Assembly: GCF_002025255.2 (NCBI RefSeq)
Contig: NZ_CP054587.1
Span: forward strand, 868,001 to 932,000
Length of the DNA stretch: 64,000 nt
Reading direction: 5' to 3'
From: Halolamina sp. CBA1230
Lineage (GTDB): Archaea; Halobacteriota; Halobacteria; Halobacteriales; Haloferacaceae
The position numbers and the translations under genes were made by a program. Of the stretch, positions 52,868 to 62,512 are shown piece by piece. Every line of letters starts with the position of its first letter. Within the stretch, counting starts at the first letter, position 1. The notes under the pieces were generated by a model that was not told the DNA's origin, searched no databases, and saw nothing but the letters and a program-made list of their open reading frames with translations.

Positions 52868-55110
52868 TGGCCTCGGATACTCCGACGATGCAGAAAAACT
52901 GGAGAGCCCTAACCGACCCGGGAGTATACTTATTTCATGTTGAGGGGCGTCCCCGTCTTCAGGAAGTTTCCGTAAACCGCTATCGCTTGTCAGTGGAAGG
53001 TGGACTTGATCGGCAGCAGGATAGGCACGCATTCACTCAATCTGCTGCATACTGGCTGGACCAAGAGCACGGTACACCAGTTGGTGGATCTGGTGAGATG
53101 CACGTGATCTCTATGACGGAACTCTCTCGAACGGTCACAGCAAAAGATCACGAAGTCACGCCTGAGAAGGTCGGTGAGAGAACCCTTTCACCGAGCGATC
53201 CTGGGGAACGAGCGCAAATCAAGGGTCTCATCCAATCCTCACTTCGGCGCGCAATCCCGGATTCACGGTACTCTTTCCAGTTCCTTGACGAGGTCGTTCG
53301 ACGGGACATCGAGTTTGGCGGTGGGGAATCTGACTTCGGTGCTCGACGGAAGCACAGTCTGAAGATTCACATTACTGCCGATGGTGTCGTTTTACTCCAA
53401 GTGAGAGTTGGGTATAGTCTCGCCACCATGTCGTCACTTGACGAGATGGTTACAGCGGGGAAGGAGCTCCCCTCATGGCGAGTCGAACATAACTCGGAGG
53501 TGTACAGTAACTCGGGGACGGGACAGCTTGCAGGCTGGAGTGACCTGCACTATAATGACTGGTCTGATTCTCTCGGTGAAGTCATTTCCGAGTATCAGGA
53601 AGGGGTGATGAAGGAGGAAGTCAGAAAGGAATTGATCGAACAAAACCCCCGACTTGTTGAGGTTGACTATGGAGGGTTTACTGGCGATCAAGCCCCGCGT
53701 GCGCTCACGCTAAGCCCCCGGACAGAGCAAGTGAAAGAGCAGGATTGGGACTTCCACGACCAATTCACAACGCGTAGGGCAATGGAGCCTGACGAACGGT
53801 TCGAACTTGTCGCTGACTTCGTTGATGACTTAGCGACGCTTCCGGGGTTGGACATTGACTTTGAATCGAGCCCATCGAACTACGGGTTCGAGTATGTGAA
53901 TATGCGGGAAGGCCAGTCCAGACTCATCTATGGTGATGGGAATCACGCATCCAAGCCGAGTACCGGACTCAAGCGACATGGCGTGTACAGTCCACCCGGG
54001 GAGTACCGTGTCGGCGTCTTGTATCCAAGTGACTTTGAAGAGATACATCAGGATCTAATCGGGCTCATCGCAAAGACGCTCGCACAGTGGGAAGCACCGG
54101 CGGGAACATCCGGGTACAGTTACGAACTTGGGAGTCTTTCAGAGTATGGCGATATCTATCAGCAGTTGCGAGACGATACGGACGTCGTTGTCGCACTGGT
54201 TCCTGACAAAGGTGCTGCAGATGATTTCCCGGGCGTCGAAGACCCCTACGACGAGCTCAAACGGACGCTGATGCGGAAAAACATCCCCACGCAGATGCTG
54301 CAGAAATCGACCGCCCAAAGGGTCATCAACATGTCTCGAAAGGGGGCGAGCGATGAACTTGTAAACACCCTGAGTGCGGTTGTTGCGAAGGCAGGCGGGA
54401 CACCCTGGCAGATTGACGAGCTGCCGGGGGAGACTCAGGCCTTCATGGGATTAGACGTGACGAGGGACCAAGAGACCGGCCAACACTCCGGCGCAAGTGC
54501 GAGCATTGTGATGCGGGACGGTTCAACGTTCGCTGCAGAGTCCACGACACAACAGGCCGGCGAAAAATTCGTTTCCGACCAAGTCGCCAAATTCGTCAGG
54601 GATCTCGTGTTTGACTTCGCTGACGAACGTGATGAACCACTTGAACGTTTGACAGTCTTCAGAGATGGGAAAGTGCATGAGGACATAGAGGCCGTTAGAG
54701 AGGGCCTTGACGCTTTAGATGCTGAAATAGACATTGTCGGCGTCCGTAAACGCGGTCAGTCCCGCGTCGCAGAGTTCGATGGGCGGGAGTTCCGTATCGC
54801 GGACAAAGGTATTGGATTCGTAGATTCGGACCGCGACCAGGCCATCGTTCATGCCTTTGGAAAGCCAGAAATCGACGACGACAATCACGTTGGCACCCCA
54901 CGTACGTTCCGCTTAGTCAAAGACTCTGGACCCACAGACATCGAAACCCTCGCTCGCCAGTCGTTCTGGCTATCTGAGGTCCATTATGGAAGCCCCGCAA
55001 GAAGTACTCGCCTTCCCGTACCGATCAAGTACGCTGATGCCGCTGCGAAATACGTGAGCGACGGCTATATTGATCCGGGTCGTGTCATTCGTGGTCCCGC
55101 GTATCTATAG
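52867..55110 (+). CDS. ago: Prokaryotic Argonaute (long-type, DEDD tetrad)
   Basis: This 747-residue Argonaute would bind a short guide and cut complementary nucleic acid. The C-terminal PIWI domain carries all four candidate catalytic residues: D530 (FMGLDV), E566 (QQAGEKF), D600 (VFRDGK) and D724 (KYADAAAKY), at spacings close to those of active bacterial enzymes. A MID-type segment RKNIPTQML...AKAGGTPW (about residues 470-522) precedes it. The N-terminal half is divergent, as usual in pAgos. It follows a Mre11/YhaN-like pair and is convergent with AddAB-like genes. The ATG at 52867 overlaps a short upstream frame; a later Met at residue 10 is possible. Confidence 0.93.
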   Translation: MASDTPTMQKNWRALTDPGVYLFHVEGRPRLQEVSVNRYRLSVEGGLDRQQDRHAFTQSAAYWLDQEHGTPVGGSGEMHVISMTELSRTVTAKDHEVTPEKVGERTLSPSDPGERAQIKGLIQSSLRRAIPDSRYSFQFLDEVVRRDIEFGGGESDFGARRKHSLKIHITADGVVLLQVRVGYSLATMSSLDEMVTAGKELPSWRVEHNSEVYSNSGTGQLAGWSDLHYNDWSDSLGEVISEYQEGVMKEEVRKELIEQNPRLVEVDYGGFTGDQAPRALTLSPRTEQVKEQDWDFHDQFTTRRAMEPDERFELVADFVDDLATLPGLDIDFESSPSNYGFEYVNMREGQSRLIYGDGNHASKPSTGLKRHGVYSPPGEYRVGVLYPSDFEEIHQDLIGLIAKTLAQWEAPAGTSGYSYELGSLSEYGDIYQQLRDDTDVVVALVPDKGAADDFPGVEDPYDELKRTLMRKNIPTQMLQKSTAQRVINMSRKGASDELVNTLSAVVAKAGGTPWQIDELPGETQAFMGLDVTRDQETGQHSGASASIVMRDGSTFAAESTTQQAGEKFVSDQVAKFVRDLVFDFADERDEPLERLTVFRDGKVHEDIEAVREGLDALDAEIDIVGVRKRGQSRVAEFDGREFRIADKGIGFVDSDRDQAIVHAFGKPEIDDDNHVGTPRTFRLVKDSGPTDIETLARQSFWLSEVHYGSPARSTRLPVPIKYADAAAKYVSDGYIDPGRVIRGPAYL

Positions 55111-55202
55111 TCAATTAAGACGAGCAGCGGTAAACGAGTCACCGATCTGCTTCTCACCTTTCTAGTAAAAACAGGATTCCCCAACAGAATATAGTGGGAA
55201 GG

Positions 55203-58200
55203 TTATCGTCCCACCCGTACCGATGTTTGGTCCAGTTGTTCCTGCAGGAGTTGAACTGTGTCTTCGAGTGCGTGTGTGAATTCCGGGGCTTCCCACGTGT
55301 ACGTGTCTTCCACGTCGGTGAAGTACAGCGTGGCAGTCACGTCTCTCGTGGGATCTTGTTGATTGAGCGCGGCAGCGTATGCTTGCAGTTGTGGCTGATG
55401 GTGGGTGGCTCGGTCGGTGAGGAACTCCTCGGTAGTCTGGGTTGACGCTTTCCGATCAGTCTTGTAGTCGATGACGTGGTACGTGTCTGGAGTAACGACG
55501 AGGTGGTCGATGAACCCACTGACAGTACCGTTGCCGAGGGTGAGTTCGATGTAGTATTCGTCGTGGATTTGCTGAACGTTGAGCGTGCTGTGGAGTGTGT
55601 TGAGGTACTGAATCGCGGCGTCAGCGGCTGTTTCGATGGCGTCGAATGCTGAGTCGGGGTAGGTTGATTCAGTGAGTCCCGGTGTGCGGTCGTGTTGTTC
55701 TTGGATCGCTTGTTCGATGACGCGGCGGCGCTCGTCACGTGGTGGGCGGGTTTCGCAGAGTCGGTGGACAGCGTGGCCGTAGATGGCTGCGGGGATGTTT
55801 CGCGTGTCTGTGTCGGGGTAGTCGTGCTCGTGTTCCTCGCTCGATTCGTTCGTCACCGGGCTCGCCGTGACTTGGTTCGTATCGTCGTGTTCGTGGAGTT
55901 CAACCGTGCCGGCGGGGATGCGGGTGAGATCTGATGCGGAGAGAGTGAACTCCCATGGCTGCTCGTACGTGTACGGTGAACGTTCCGTCGTTGCCGGGAC
56001 TGGATCAGGATCAGGGTCGTATTGTGCATCGTCTGGTGGGAGGCGAACGTCGAGAGTGCCTCGGCCGGTGTCGCCGTCGATCTCATACGGGAGTGTCACG
56101 GTGAATGACCCGTTTGCTTCGAGAGTATCCCACCAGCCAGCTGTATCAGTATCTGTGTTGAACAGCGCGGGTTGGATCCAGTCAATGGGGCTGGACGGGT
56201 CGTCAGGGTCAGGTTGTTCGATCCCGGTGTCGTGATCGCCGTCAGCGTTGTGCCGACCGGTCAGGATGAGGTGGTCTTCGGCGCGGGTGGCAGCGACGTA
56301 GAGGATACGTTTCTCTTCGGCGTGTTCTTCGGCGCGGCGACGGTCACGGGCGACGCGTCGCATGAGGGTCGCGTCAGTGTCGGTACGGTCGTCCGTAGAG
56401 ACGTTGAGACCGAGAAGTGGGCGGCGCTCGCCGGCGATCGGGACGCGTTCGTACTCGATACTGCCGTTGCTGATACGTGCCCTATCGTTGAACCCCTTCC
56501 CGAGCCCAGGCATGGCGACGACAGGGAATTCCTGGCCTTTCGCTTCGTGAACGGTCATGATGCGAACCCCGGTCGAATCGGTTGCGTCGTTTGCTTCGGG
56601 TTCTTTCCGGCCTTGTTCGGCTTGATCGGCGAGTCGTGTGGTGACGCGGTCGATGCTGGGGACGCCGTTGGCGTCGAATTCGCGGAGTTTGTCTCGGAGC
56701 TTGTCGATGTTGGCGAGAGCAGTAGTGCCGCGTTCGTCGGCGGCGATCGCGGCGAGGTACCCGGTTTCTTCGAGGATCCGGTCAGCGAGTGCGACCCAGC
56801 TCTCGACGGTTGCGCCGGGTGTGTTCCCGGTGCCGGCGTACTCGCGCCAGCGTTCGATGTCCTCGACGACGGATTCGACAGCAGGATCAGTACTGGTCTG
56901 CAGGGAGTTCCATAGCGTATCGTCGGTGTCGTGGGCGGTGGCGAGCTGCGTGTCGGTTAGGCCGCACAGCGGGGAGCGTGCGGCGGCGTACAGTGCGATG
57001 TCGTCGGTGGGGTCAGCGAGTGCGTTCAACAGCGCGATGAACGGCCGGATTTCTGGCGTGTCGAAGAACCCTTCGCCTTTGATGACGGTGTACGGGATGT
57101 CCGCTGCGCGAAGACCGCGTTCGTAGTCTTTGAGGTCGCTTCGAGAACGGATGAGCACGGCGATATCCTCGGGTTGGACGGGCCGGGTATCGGTGTCTGA
57201 TTCTGGGTCGTCGTCGGTGACGAGGGTGTTGTCGGTGAGGAGAGCGGCGATGCGGTTGGCGAGGGCGGTTGCCTCGATGTCGGCGGGTTCGGACTCGGGG
57301 AGATCGGTGAGGCCGTGGTCTGTGTCGAGGTAGCGGTCGCGGAGGTCGGTTTCGACGGGGACAGGGAGGTATTCGGTGATCGGAGAAAGGTCGGTAGGCG
57401 TGTCGCGCCCGGCGGTGAGCGGGCCGCTGACGGCTTCGTACGGTTCGTCGTTACCGTACGCGAATACGTGGTCGAAGAGCCCGTTGATGGCTTGCAGCGT
57501 CTCCGGAAGTGTGCGGAAGTTCGTAGTCAGTTCCGGGTTACGGGGATTCGTTCCGTTTGCGGTGTTCGCGTCGTGCATCGCGGTCGTGGCGTCGTCGAAG
57601 ATGGTGACGTCGGCGTCGCGGAAGCGGTAGATGCTTTGTTTGACGTCGCCGACGACGCACACGTTGTCAGCGGTGAACGGGTCAGTACCGCTCGTGAGCG
57701 CTTGGACGAGTTGCCACTGGCGCGTGTTCGTGTCTTGGAACTCGTCAACCATGATGTACAACAGGTCCTCGCGGAGGTCGGCAACAGCATCTTGGTCGGG
57801 GTCGGTGAGGAACGTAAGCGTGTGGCCGATCAGGTCGTTGTAGTCAAGGACGCCGCGCTGGTGCTTCCGGTCGTTGTACTCGGTGAGCGCCGCTTCGGCG
57901 AGATCGGCAAGCGCAGTGAGGAGTTCATGGGCATCGCGGTCCGGATCGAGTGAGGCGTCCGTTGGTCGCGTCGCAGGTGCGAGCGTATCAAGAACGCTAT
58001 CCATTGCGTCGCGGAACCGCGTGGCTGTCGGGCCATCGCTCTGTCTGAAAGATTTGTTCCCGTAGTAGGTGCCGTCCCCGTACCGGTCGCCGTCGCTGTT
58101 CGTCAGCGTGTCACAGAGGCTGCGGAACAGTTCGAGTTGCTCGATCGGCGTTGCGTCCGCGATGTCCTGCCTAGATGTTGCTTCGACGAAAGCAAGTACG

Positions 58201-59063
58201 TCGTTCCCGACGCGTTTCGTCGGATTCGTTCCGAGACGGTCAGCGACATCGTCATCGCTGTACAGTTCACACAACGTGTCGAGGTCATCACGTACCGTTT
58301 CCAGCAAGTGTGCGGGGTCGGCGTCCAGTGGGTGCAGTTCGACAAGGTGTGCTTCGTACGCTTCTTGACTTTCGAGGTCGCGTATCTCGTCGATCCACTC
58401 GCTGGTCATGTCGGACTCGGCGATCAGTTCGGCCAGCACGTCAACGAGCTTCGACCGGTCAAACTGCGGGGCGAGGACGCGCACGCCGGGCGGTTCGGAC
58501 TCGACGAGTTCGGTAGCGACGGTGGTTCGGAGTCGTGCGGCGTCGGTGTCTTCCAGTACTTCGAAGTCCGGGTCTACCGCTGGGTGCGTGACGGCGTACT
58601 CTTCGAGGATACGGCTGCAGAACCCGTGCGTGGTGTCGATGTACCCGGCTTCGACGCCGTCGGCGGCGGCGCGCCAAACGGCCCACCGGTCGGGGTCGTC
58701 AATATCGTCGAGTCGGTCATGGATCTTCTCGCGGATCGATCGTGCGAGGTCTTCGGCCGCCCGGTCGGTGAACGTGGTGACGACGATACGCTCCGGGAGT
58801 CGCCGGGCGGCTTCAGGGTCGGTAATCCGGTCGATATCGTCCGGTAAGCAGTAGCCCGGTTCGTCGTCAGCCGCGGTGAGGCTGTCCGGACCGTCGAGAT
58901 GCGCGCGGAGGATCGTAAGGTACCGCTCGGTGAGCATCGTCGTCTTCCCGGTTCCGGCTCCAGCTTCGACGGAGACGTTCCGGTCAATCGTCCGGGCGGC
59001 GCGTTGCTGGGCGCGGGTGAGCGTGATGTCGTCGTTCGAGGCTGTGTCCATTTGGTCGGTCAT
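55203..59063 (-). CDS. AddA-like UvrD helicase - PD-(D/E)XK nuclease
   Basis: This 1286-residue protein is a superfamily 1 helicase with Walker A EAGAGTGKTT (33-42), Walker B IMVDEFQDTN near 436, the usual UvrD motifs IV-VI in the C-terminal half (VRIMTVHEAKGQEFP, ILYVAATRAED), and a C-terminal nuclease HVIDYKTDRK near residue 1198. It processes double-strand ends. Its ATG overlaps the stop of the partner gene in ATGA, so the two subunits are co-translated. It ends 93 bp from the Argonaute stop, convergently. Upstream in-frame codons would overlap the partner deeply, so 59063 is taken as the start. Confidence 0.92.
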   Translation of the reverse strand: MTDQMDTASNDDITLTRAQQRAARTIDRNVSVEAGAGTGKTTMLTERYLTILRAHLDGPDSLTAADDEPGYCLPDDIDRITDPEAARRLPERIVVTTFTDRAAEDLARSIREKIHDRLDDIDDPDRWAVWRAAADGVEAGYIDTTHGFCSRILEEYAVTHPAVDPDFEVLEDTDAARLRTTVATELVESEPPGVRVLAPQFDRSKLVDVLAELIAESDMTSEWIDEIRDLESQEAYEAHLVELHPLDADPAHLLETVRDDLDTLCELYSDDDVADRLGTNPTKRVGNDVLAFVEATSRQDIADATPIEQLELFRSLCDTLTNSDGDRYGDGTYYGNKSFRQSDGPTATRFRDAMDSVLDTLAPATRPTDASLDPDRDAHELLTALADLAEAALTEYNDRKHQRGVLDYNDLIGHTLTFLTDPDQDAVADLREDLLYIMVDEFQDTNTRQWQLVQALTSGTDPFTADNVCVVGDVKQSIYRFRDADVTIFDDATTAMHDANTANGTNPRNPELTTNFRTLPETLQAINGLFDHVFAYGNDEPYEAVSGPLTAGRDTPTDLSPITEYLPVPVETDLRDRYLDTDHGLTDLPESEPADIEATALANRIAALLTDNTLVTDDDPESDTDTRPVQPEDIAVLIRSRSDLKDYERGLRAADIPYTVIKGEGFFDTPEIRPFIALLNALADPTDDIALYAAARSPLCGLTDTQLATAHDTDDTLWNSLQTSTDPAVESVVEDIERWREYAGTGNTPGATVESWVALADRILEETGYLAAIAADERGTTALANIDKLRDKLREFDANGVPSIDRVTTRLADQAEQGRKEPEANDATDSTGVRIMTVHEAKGQEFPVVAMPGLGKGFNDRARISNGSIEYERVPIAGERRPLLGLNVSTDDRTDTDATLMRRVARDRRRAEEHAEEKRILYVAATRAEDHLILTGRHNADGDHDTGIEQPDPDDPSSPIDWIQPALFNTDTDTAGWWDTLEANGSFTVTLPYEIDGDTGRGTLDVRLPPDDAQYDPDPDPVPATTERSPYTYEQPWEFTLSASDLTRIPAGTVELHEHDDTNQVTASPVTNESSEEHEHDYPDTDTRNIPAAIYGHAVHRLCETRPPRDERRRVIEQAIQEQHDRTPGLTESTYPDSAFDAIETAADAAIQYLNTLHSTLNVQQIHDEYYIELTLGNGTVSGFIDHLVVTPDTYHVIDYKTDRKASTQTTEEFLTDRATHHQPQLQAYAAALNQQDPTRDVTATLYFTDVEDTYTWEAPEFTHALEDTVQLLQEQLDQTSVRVGR

Positions 59064-62000
59064 TGGGTGTCCTCCGTGTCGATGCCGGGTGCGTACTGTG
59101 GCGTGTTCGATTCTGTGAGCGCGTCGTGGATGTCGTGCCGTCGGTGGTGTCGAACGTCGCACGCATCGCGGTACGGGCAGTACTCACAGCCAGCCGTGTC
59201 TGGGCTGAGAACCGTCGGGTGGAACGACCCGTTGTCCACGGCAGCCGCGATCCGGTCAATACGGTCCGGAATGACGTCGTGGAGGAACTCAGTGAACTCG
59301 CCGCGCGTGTCGAACTCCAACGTCTGGTAGCGGCGAAGTGGCGCTGGGTCGTCTGCACCCCAATACGCGTGAGCGGCGTCCTCTTCACTGCCGACCGTGC
59401 CCGCATGTGGTGAGATTGAGTCGGTCGGATCCACTTGGTAGTAGGAGCCTCCGACGGGGTCCCCGTTGAGTGCGTTCTCGGCCATCAACAGGTACGCGGG
59501 CAACTGGAAGGTGTGCCCGTCGATCGTGTCGCTCTCGCTTGCCGTGCTGCCTGTCTTGTAGTCCATGCCCACGATTCCGCCGTCACTGGTAATGTCGAGC
59601 CGGTCGATTTTCCCGCGGATCTGCACGTCCGTTCCAGGGACGCGCACCGGGTCGTCCGCGAGGACCTCGGGGCCGGGCTCGTCAGGAGTGAGGCCAACGT
59701 GCGCTTCGAAGTACGACGGCGTCGCGTCCCGCGGTGCAAGTTCGGCCTCGGAGTGCAGGAATCGTTTGAACAGTCCGGGTGGGCCGTCGGCGTTACCATA
59801 CCTGTTCTCCGGAACGGTGAGCCCATCAAAAAGCGCGGTAACCCACGTGTCGTGGAAGGCAGTGTCTCGTGCGTCGAGTTCGTCAAGCCGGGACGCTGCC
59901 ACTTCGTACAGTACCTCCTCTGCCTCATCAACCGTCTCCTCCGTGACGCCGTCGTGGCCTTCTCCGCGCCACGTGCGGTAGAAGCGTTCGAGAACGTCGT
60001 GGACGTACGTGCCGGCATCAAGCGCGTTCAACTCCAGCGTGATCTCATCGTCCGGTTCGATGTCGAGAACGTATTTGAGGTAGTACTTGAACCCGCAGTC
60101 AGCGTACGTTTCCAGCTGACTCGGGCTGTACGGCTGATCTTCGCCTCGCAGGGCTGTGACGATCCCTGAATCCACGTGCCCGTCGTAGTCGCCGACGTTG
60201 TCGGCCGCTCGTTCGGCGGCGACCGACACGCCGTCTGAGAGGCGTTTCGACGCGTTCGCTCCTGAGATGTTGATGTCGTACGTGTCGGTGTTCCTTGAGA
60301 GCGCGTCAGGCGTGAGTGCGTTCGAGTCAATCGCTGCCGCAAGTTCTCGGTGCACGTCAGTGTACGACGCCGGGGGTGCGCGGTCGTTCACGCTGCTGGC
60401 TTCTAACCCAGTGACACGTTCGAGTTCGACGACAGGGTCAGCGAGGATGTATGGGTCGCCGTTCCGGTTGTGTTGCGGGGCGGTAAGCGTCAGGTCCGCG
60501 TCGGCAGCGATTAGCTGCGCGAACGTGTACCGGGTCCCGGCAACCGGGTTTGATGCCGCGAACTCTGGGTGAGAGTCGTTAAGTGGCCGTGCGAATGCGA
60601 GGCGGCGTGGTGGTGACGGGGTGTGTTCGGTTGTTAGCCCGGGGACGAACACGTACTCGGCAGGGTTGGTGGCCGCCTCCGCCGGCGAACACACTCGAAC
60701 GCTGTCGGACTCCCGACCCACCGATGTTTCGACCGTCACCTGTTCGAGCGCACGCCGCAACTCCTCTACATCTGTGTCCGCGTCGTCTCGATCCGCTGCG
60801 TCCCGACGTTCCGTCAGCGACGAACATACTTCGGCTGCCCTCTCGATGGCCTGTTGTTCCCGTGCGCGGACGTGCCGTGAGAACCCGATGGCGTCGGTGA
60901 GGCCTGCCCCGTTCTCGGTCGTCGGGACGCCGAGTTCCGCAAGCAACGCCTCCCGTTCACTGTCGATATCGGTCGCATTTACGAACTCTTCGCAGGCGGT
61001 CACGACGTCACGGATGAACGCCTCAGTGTCCGCATCGACGTACTCGGCGAGGGTAGAGACGCGCGTGGACTCCAACCGGTCAGCGTTCTGGAGTGCGTTC
61101 CGAACGGTTTCACGGTGGTTGGGGGCGACGAGTGGGTTCGACAGGAGTCGTGTGAGCGGGCCTTGCCGGTCTGGTTCGGTCCCAAGGTTGATTACGGACT
61201 CAAACAGTTTGCCGGTCGTTGTTGCGAACAGCGACCGTGACGAACTGGCCACTACCGGCACGTCCGCAGCTCGAAGCGCGTCTGTGATTCGATTCCCGTA
61301 TGTGCCCTCATCGAACGGTGCGACGGTGATCGAACTCGGATCGACACCGGACCCGATTAACGATCGGACTGTCCGAGCAACGTCACGAATTTCGTCTTGT
61401 ATCGTCGCGTGGGTCTCCAGAGTCACGTCGGACCCGACCTGAACCGGCTCAGCTTGCCCGTCTTCGTGTTCGTACAATGATGCCGCTGCGCGTTCACGCG
61501 GCGATCGTGAACTTGTGCCGTCAGTCTCGTGTGGCGTGAATCCGAGTTCGTCGTACCATCGGCTGATTCGACGGATCGCGTCATCAGCCCCGCTGAGTTC
61601 GTCGGCGTCAGTTACGCGGGTCAGTACGATTCCGGTGTCGAACGCATCGGCGATCAACCCGATAATGTCGCGCTCCTGTGGTGAGAGGGTCTGGAATGAC
61701 CCAACGATCACTACTTCGATCGTTGAGAGCTCGGATTCGACGAGTGGCTGCCCTGCGTCAAGCACATGGCGGAACCGTTCGCTCCGAAACGTCTTCGCAT
61801 CATCAAAGCCGTCCGCACGAACTTGATGAACGAGCGCAACGAATCGGGATAATGATTGCGCGAGCCTAGGGAGCCCTTCTTGGGTCAATCGTTGTTCGAC
61901 TTCCTCCGCAGTGATCGTACCGGCGAACTCCAGGAGCGTGAGGAGTTCTTCAGACTGCTGGATGAGGCCGACAGATGGATCCTCTTCGCTGTACAGGGGG

Positions 62001-62317
62001 TGTTCAGTATCGGTAAGGCGAGAAAGTGCTTCCTCGACGATCCACTGCCGTTCGGCACTGGAAATGTGCGTCGCTGACCCGTCGTAGGTGTCTGCCTCGT
62101 ATAACTCGTCTACTAACGTACGGAATCGTTCGCATCGAAGCTCAATTGGGGAGCCGTAGGTGTCCCACTGGTCAGCGACAATCCCGTCGTTCACGGATGG
62201 CGGTTCAAGATACAGCACAGACTGCGGTACCCCTGAGGAACGTTCGTCGGCCCACTGGAGTATGGCGGCCCGTCCATCTGAGGGAGTAGGTTCCGAGAAC
62301 ACCCGGCGTGTCGTCAT
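59060..62317 (-). CDS. AddB-like nuclease subunit with Fe-S cysteines
   Basis: This 1085-residue protein has a degenerate helicase-like N-terminal region. Its C-terminal PD-(D/E)XK nuclease has GKIDRLDITSDGGIVGMDYKTG motif residues near 900-922. Four cysteines match the AddB/RecB-type 4Fe-4S clasp: one in YADCGFKYY (about residue 740) and three in GCEYCPYRDAC (about 1042-1052). The Fe-S cluster locks the nuclease domain. It starts at the ATG at 62317 (MTTRRVFSE), 30 bp inside an alternative ATG. It is the first gene of the two-gene operon, divergent from the methylase-CBS-HEPN gene. Confidence 0.88.
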   Translation of the reverse strand: MTTRRVFSEPTPSDGRAAILQWADERSSGVPQSVLYLEPPSVNDGIVADQWDTYGSPIELRCERFRTLVDELYEADTYDGSATHISSAERQWIVEEALSRLTDTEHPLYSEEDPSVGLIQQSEELLTLLEFAGTITAEEVEQRLTQEGLPRLAQSLSRFVALVHQVRADGFDDAKTFRSERFRHVLDAGQPLVESELSTIEVVIVGSFQTLSPQERDIIGLIADAFDTGIVLTRVTDADELSGADDAIRRISRWYDELGFTPHETDGTSSRSPRERAAASLYEHEDGQAEPVQVGSDVTLETHATIQDEIRDVARTVRSLIGSGVDPSSITVAPFDEGTYGNRITDALRAADVPVVASSSRSLFATTTGKLFESVINLGTEPDRQGPLTRLLSNPLVAPNHRETVRNALQNADRLESTRVSTLAEYVDADTEAFIRDVVTACEEFVNATDIDSEREALLAELGVPTTENGAGLTDAIGFSRHVRAREQQAIERAAEVCSSLTERRDAADRDDADTDVEELRRALEQVTVETSVGRESDSVRVCSPAEAATNPAEYVFVPGLTTEHTPSPPRRLAFARPLNDSHPEFAASNPVAGTRYTFAQLIAADADLTLTAPQHNRNGDPYILADPVVELERVTGLEASSVNDRAPPASYTDVHRELAAAIDSNALTPDALSRNTDTYDINISGANASKRLSDGVSVAAERAADNVGDYDGHVDSGIVTALRGEDQPYSPSQLETYADCGFKYYLKYVLDIEPDDEITLELNALDAGTYVHDVLERFYRTWRGEGHDGVTEETVDEAEEVLYEVAASRLDELDARDTAFHDTWVTALFDGLTVPENRYGNADGPPGLFKRFLHSEAELAPRDATPSYFEAHVGLTPDEPGPEVLADDPVRVPGTDVQIRGKIDRLDITSDGGIVGMDYKTGSTASESDTIDGHTFQLPAYLLMAENALNGDPVGGSYYQVDPTDSISPHAGTVGSEEDAAHAYWGADDPAPLRRYQTLEFDTRGEFTEFLHDVIPDRIDRIAAAVDNGSFHPTVLSPDTAGCEYCPYRDACDVRHHRRHDIHDALTESNTPQYAPGIDTEDTQ

Positions 62318-62512
62318 TGTGCCATCCTCACGCAACAAACACGTCAAACTTGCGCTGCCGAAAAGACATGTACTGAGTCAGCCGCAGGAAAAGACGGTGA
62401 ACACATCACTGATTTTTCTCGACTGTGCCTATCGGTTGGAACCGCTTGAGATGTTTCTGAATATGGGCAATAGAGCTATCTTTTTTGATCGTGACGAGTC
62501 TCAGGAGCTCTA

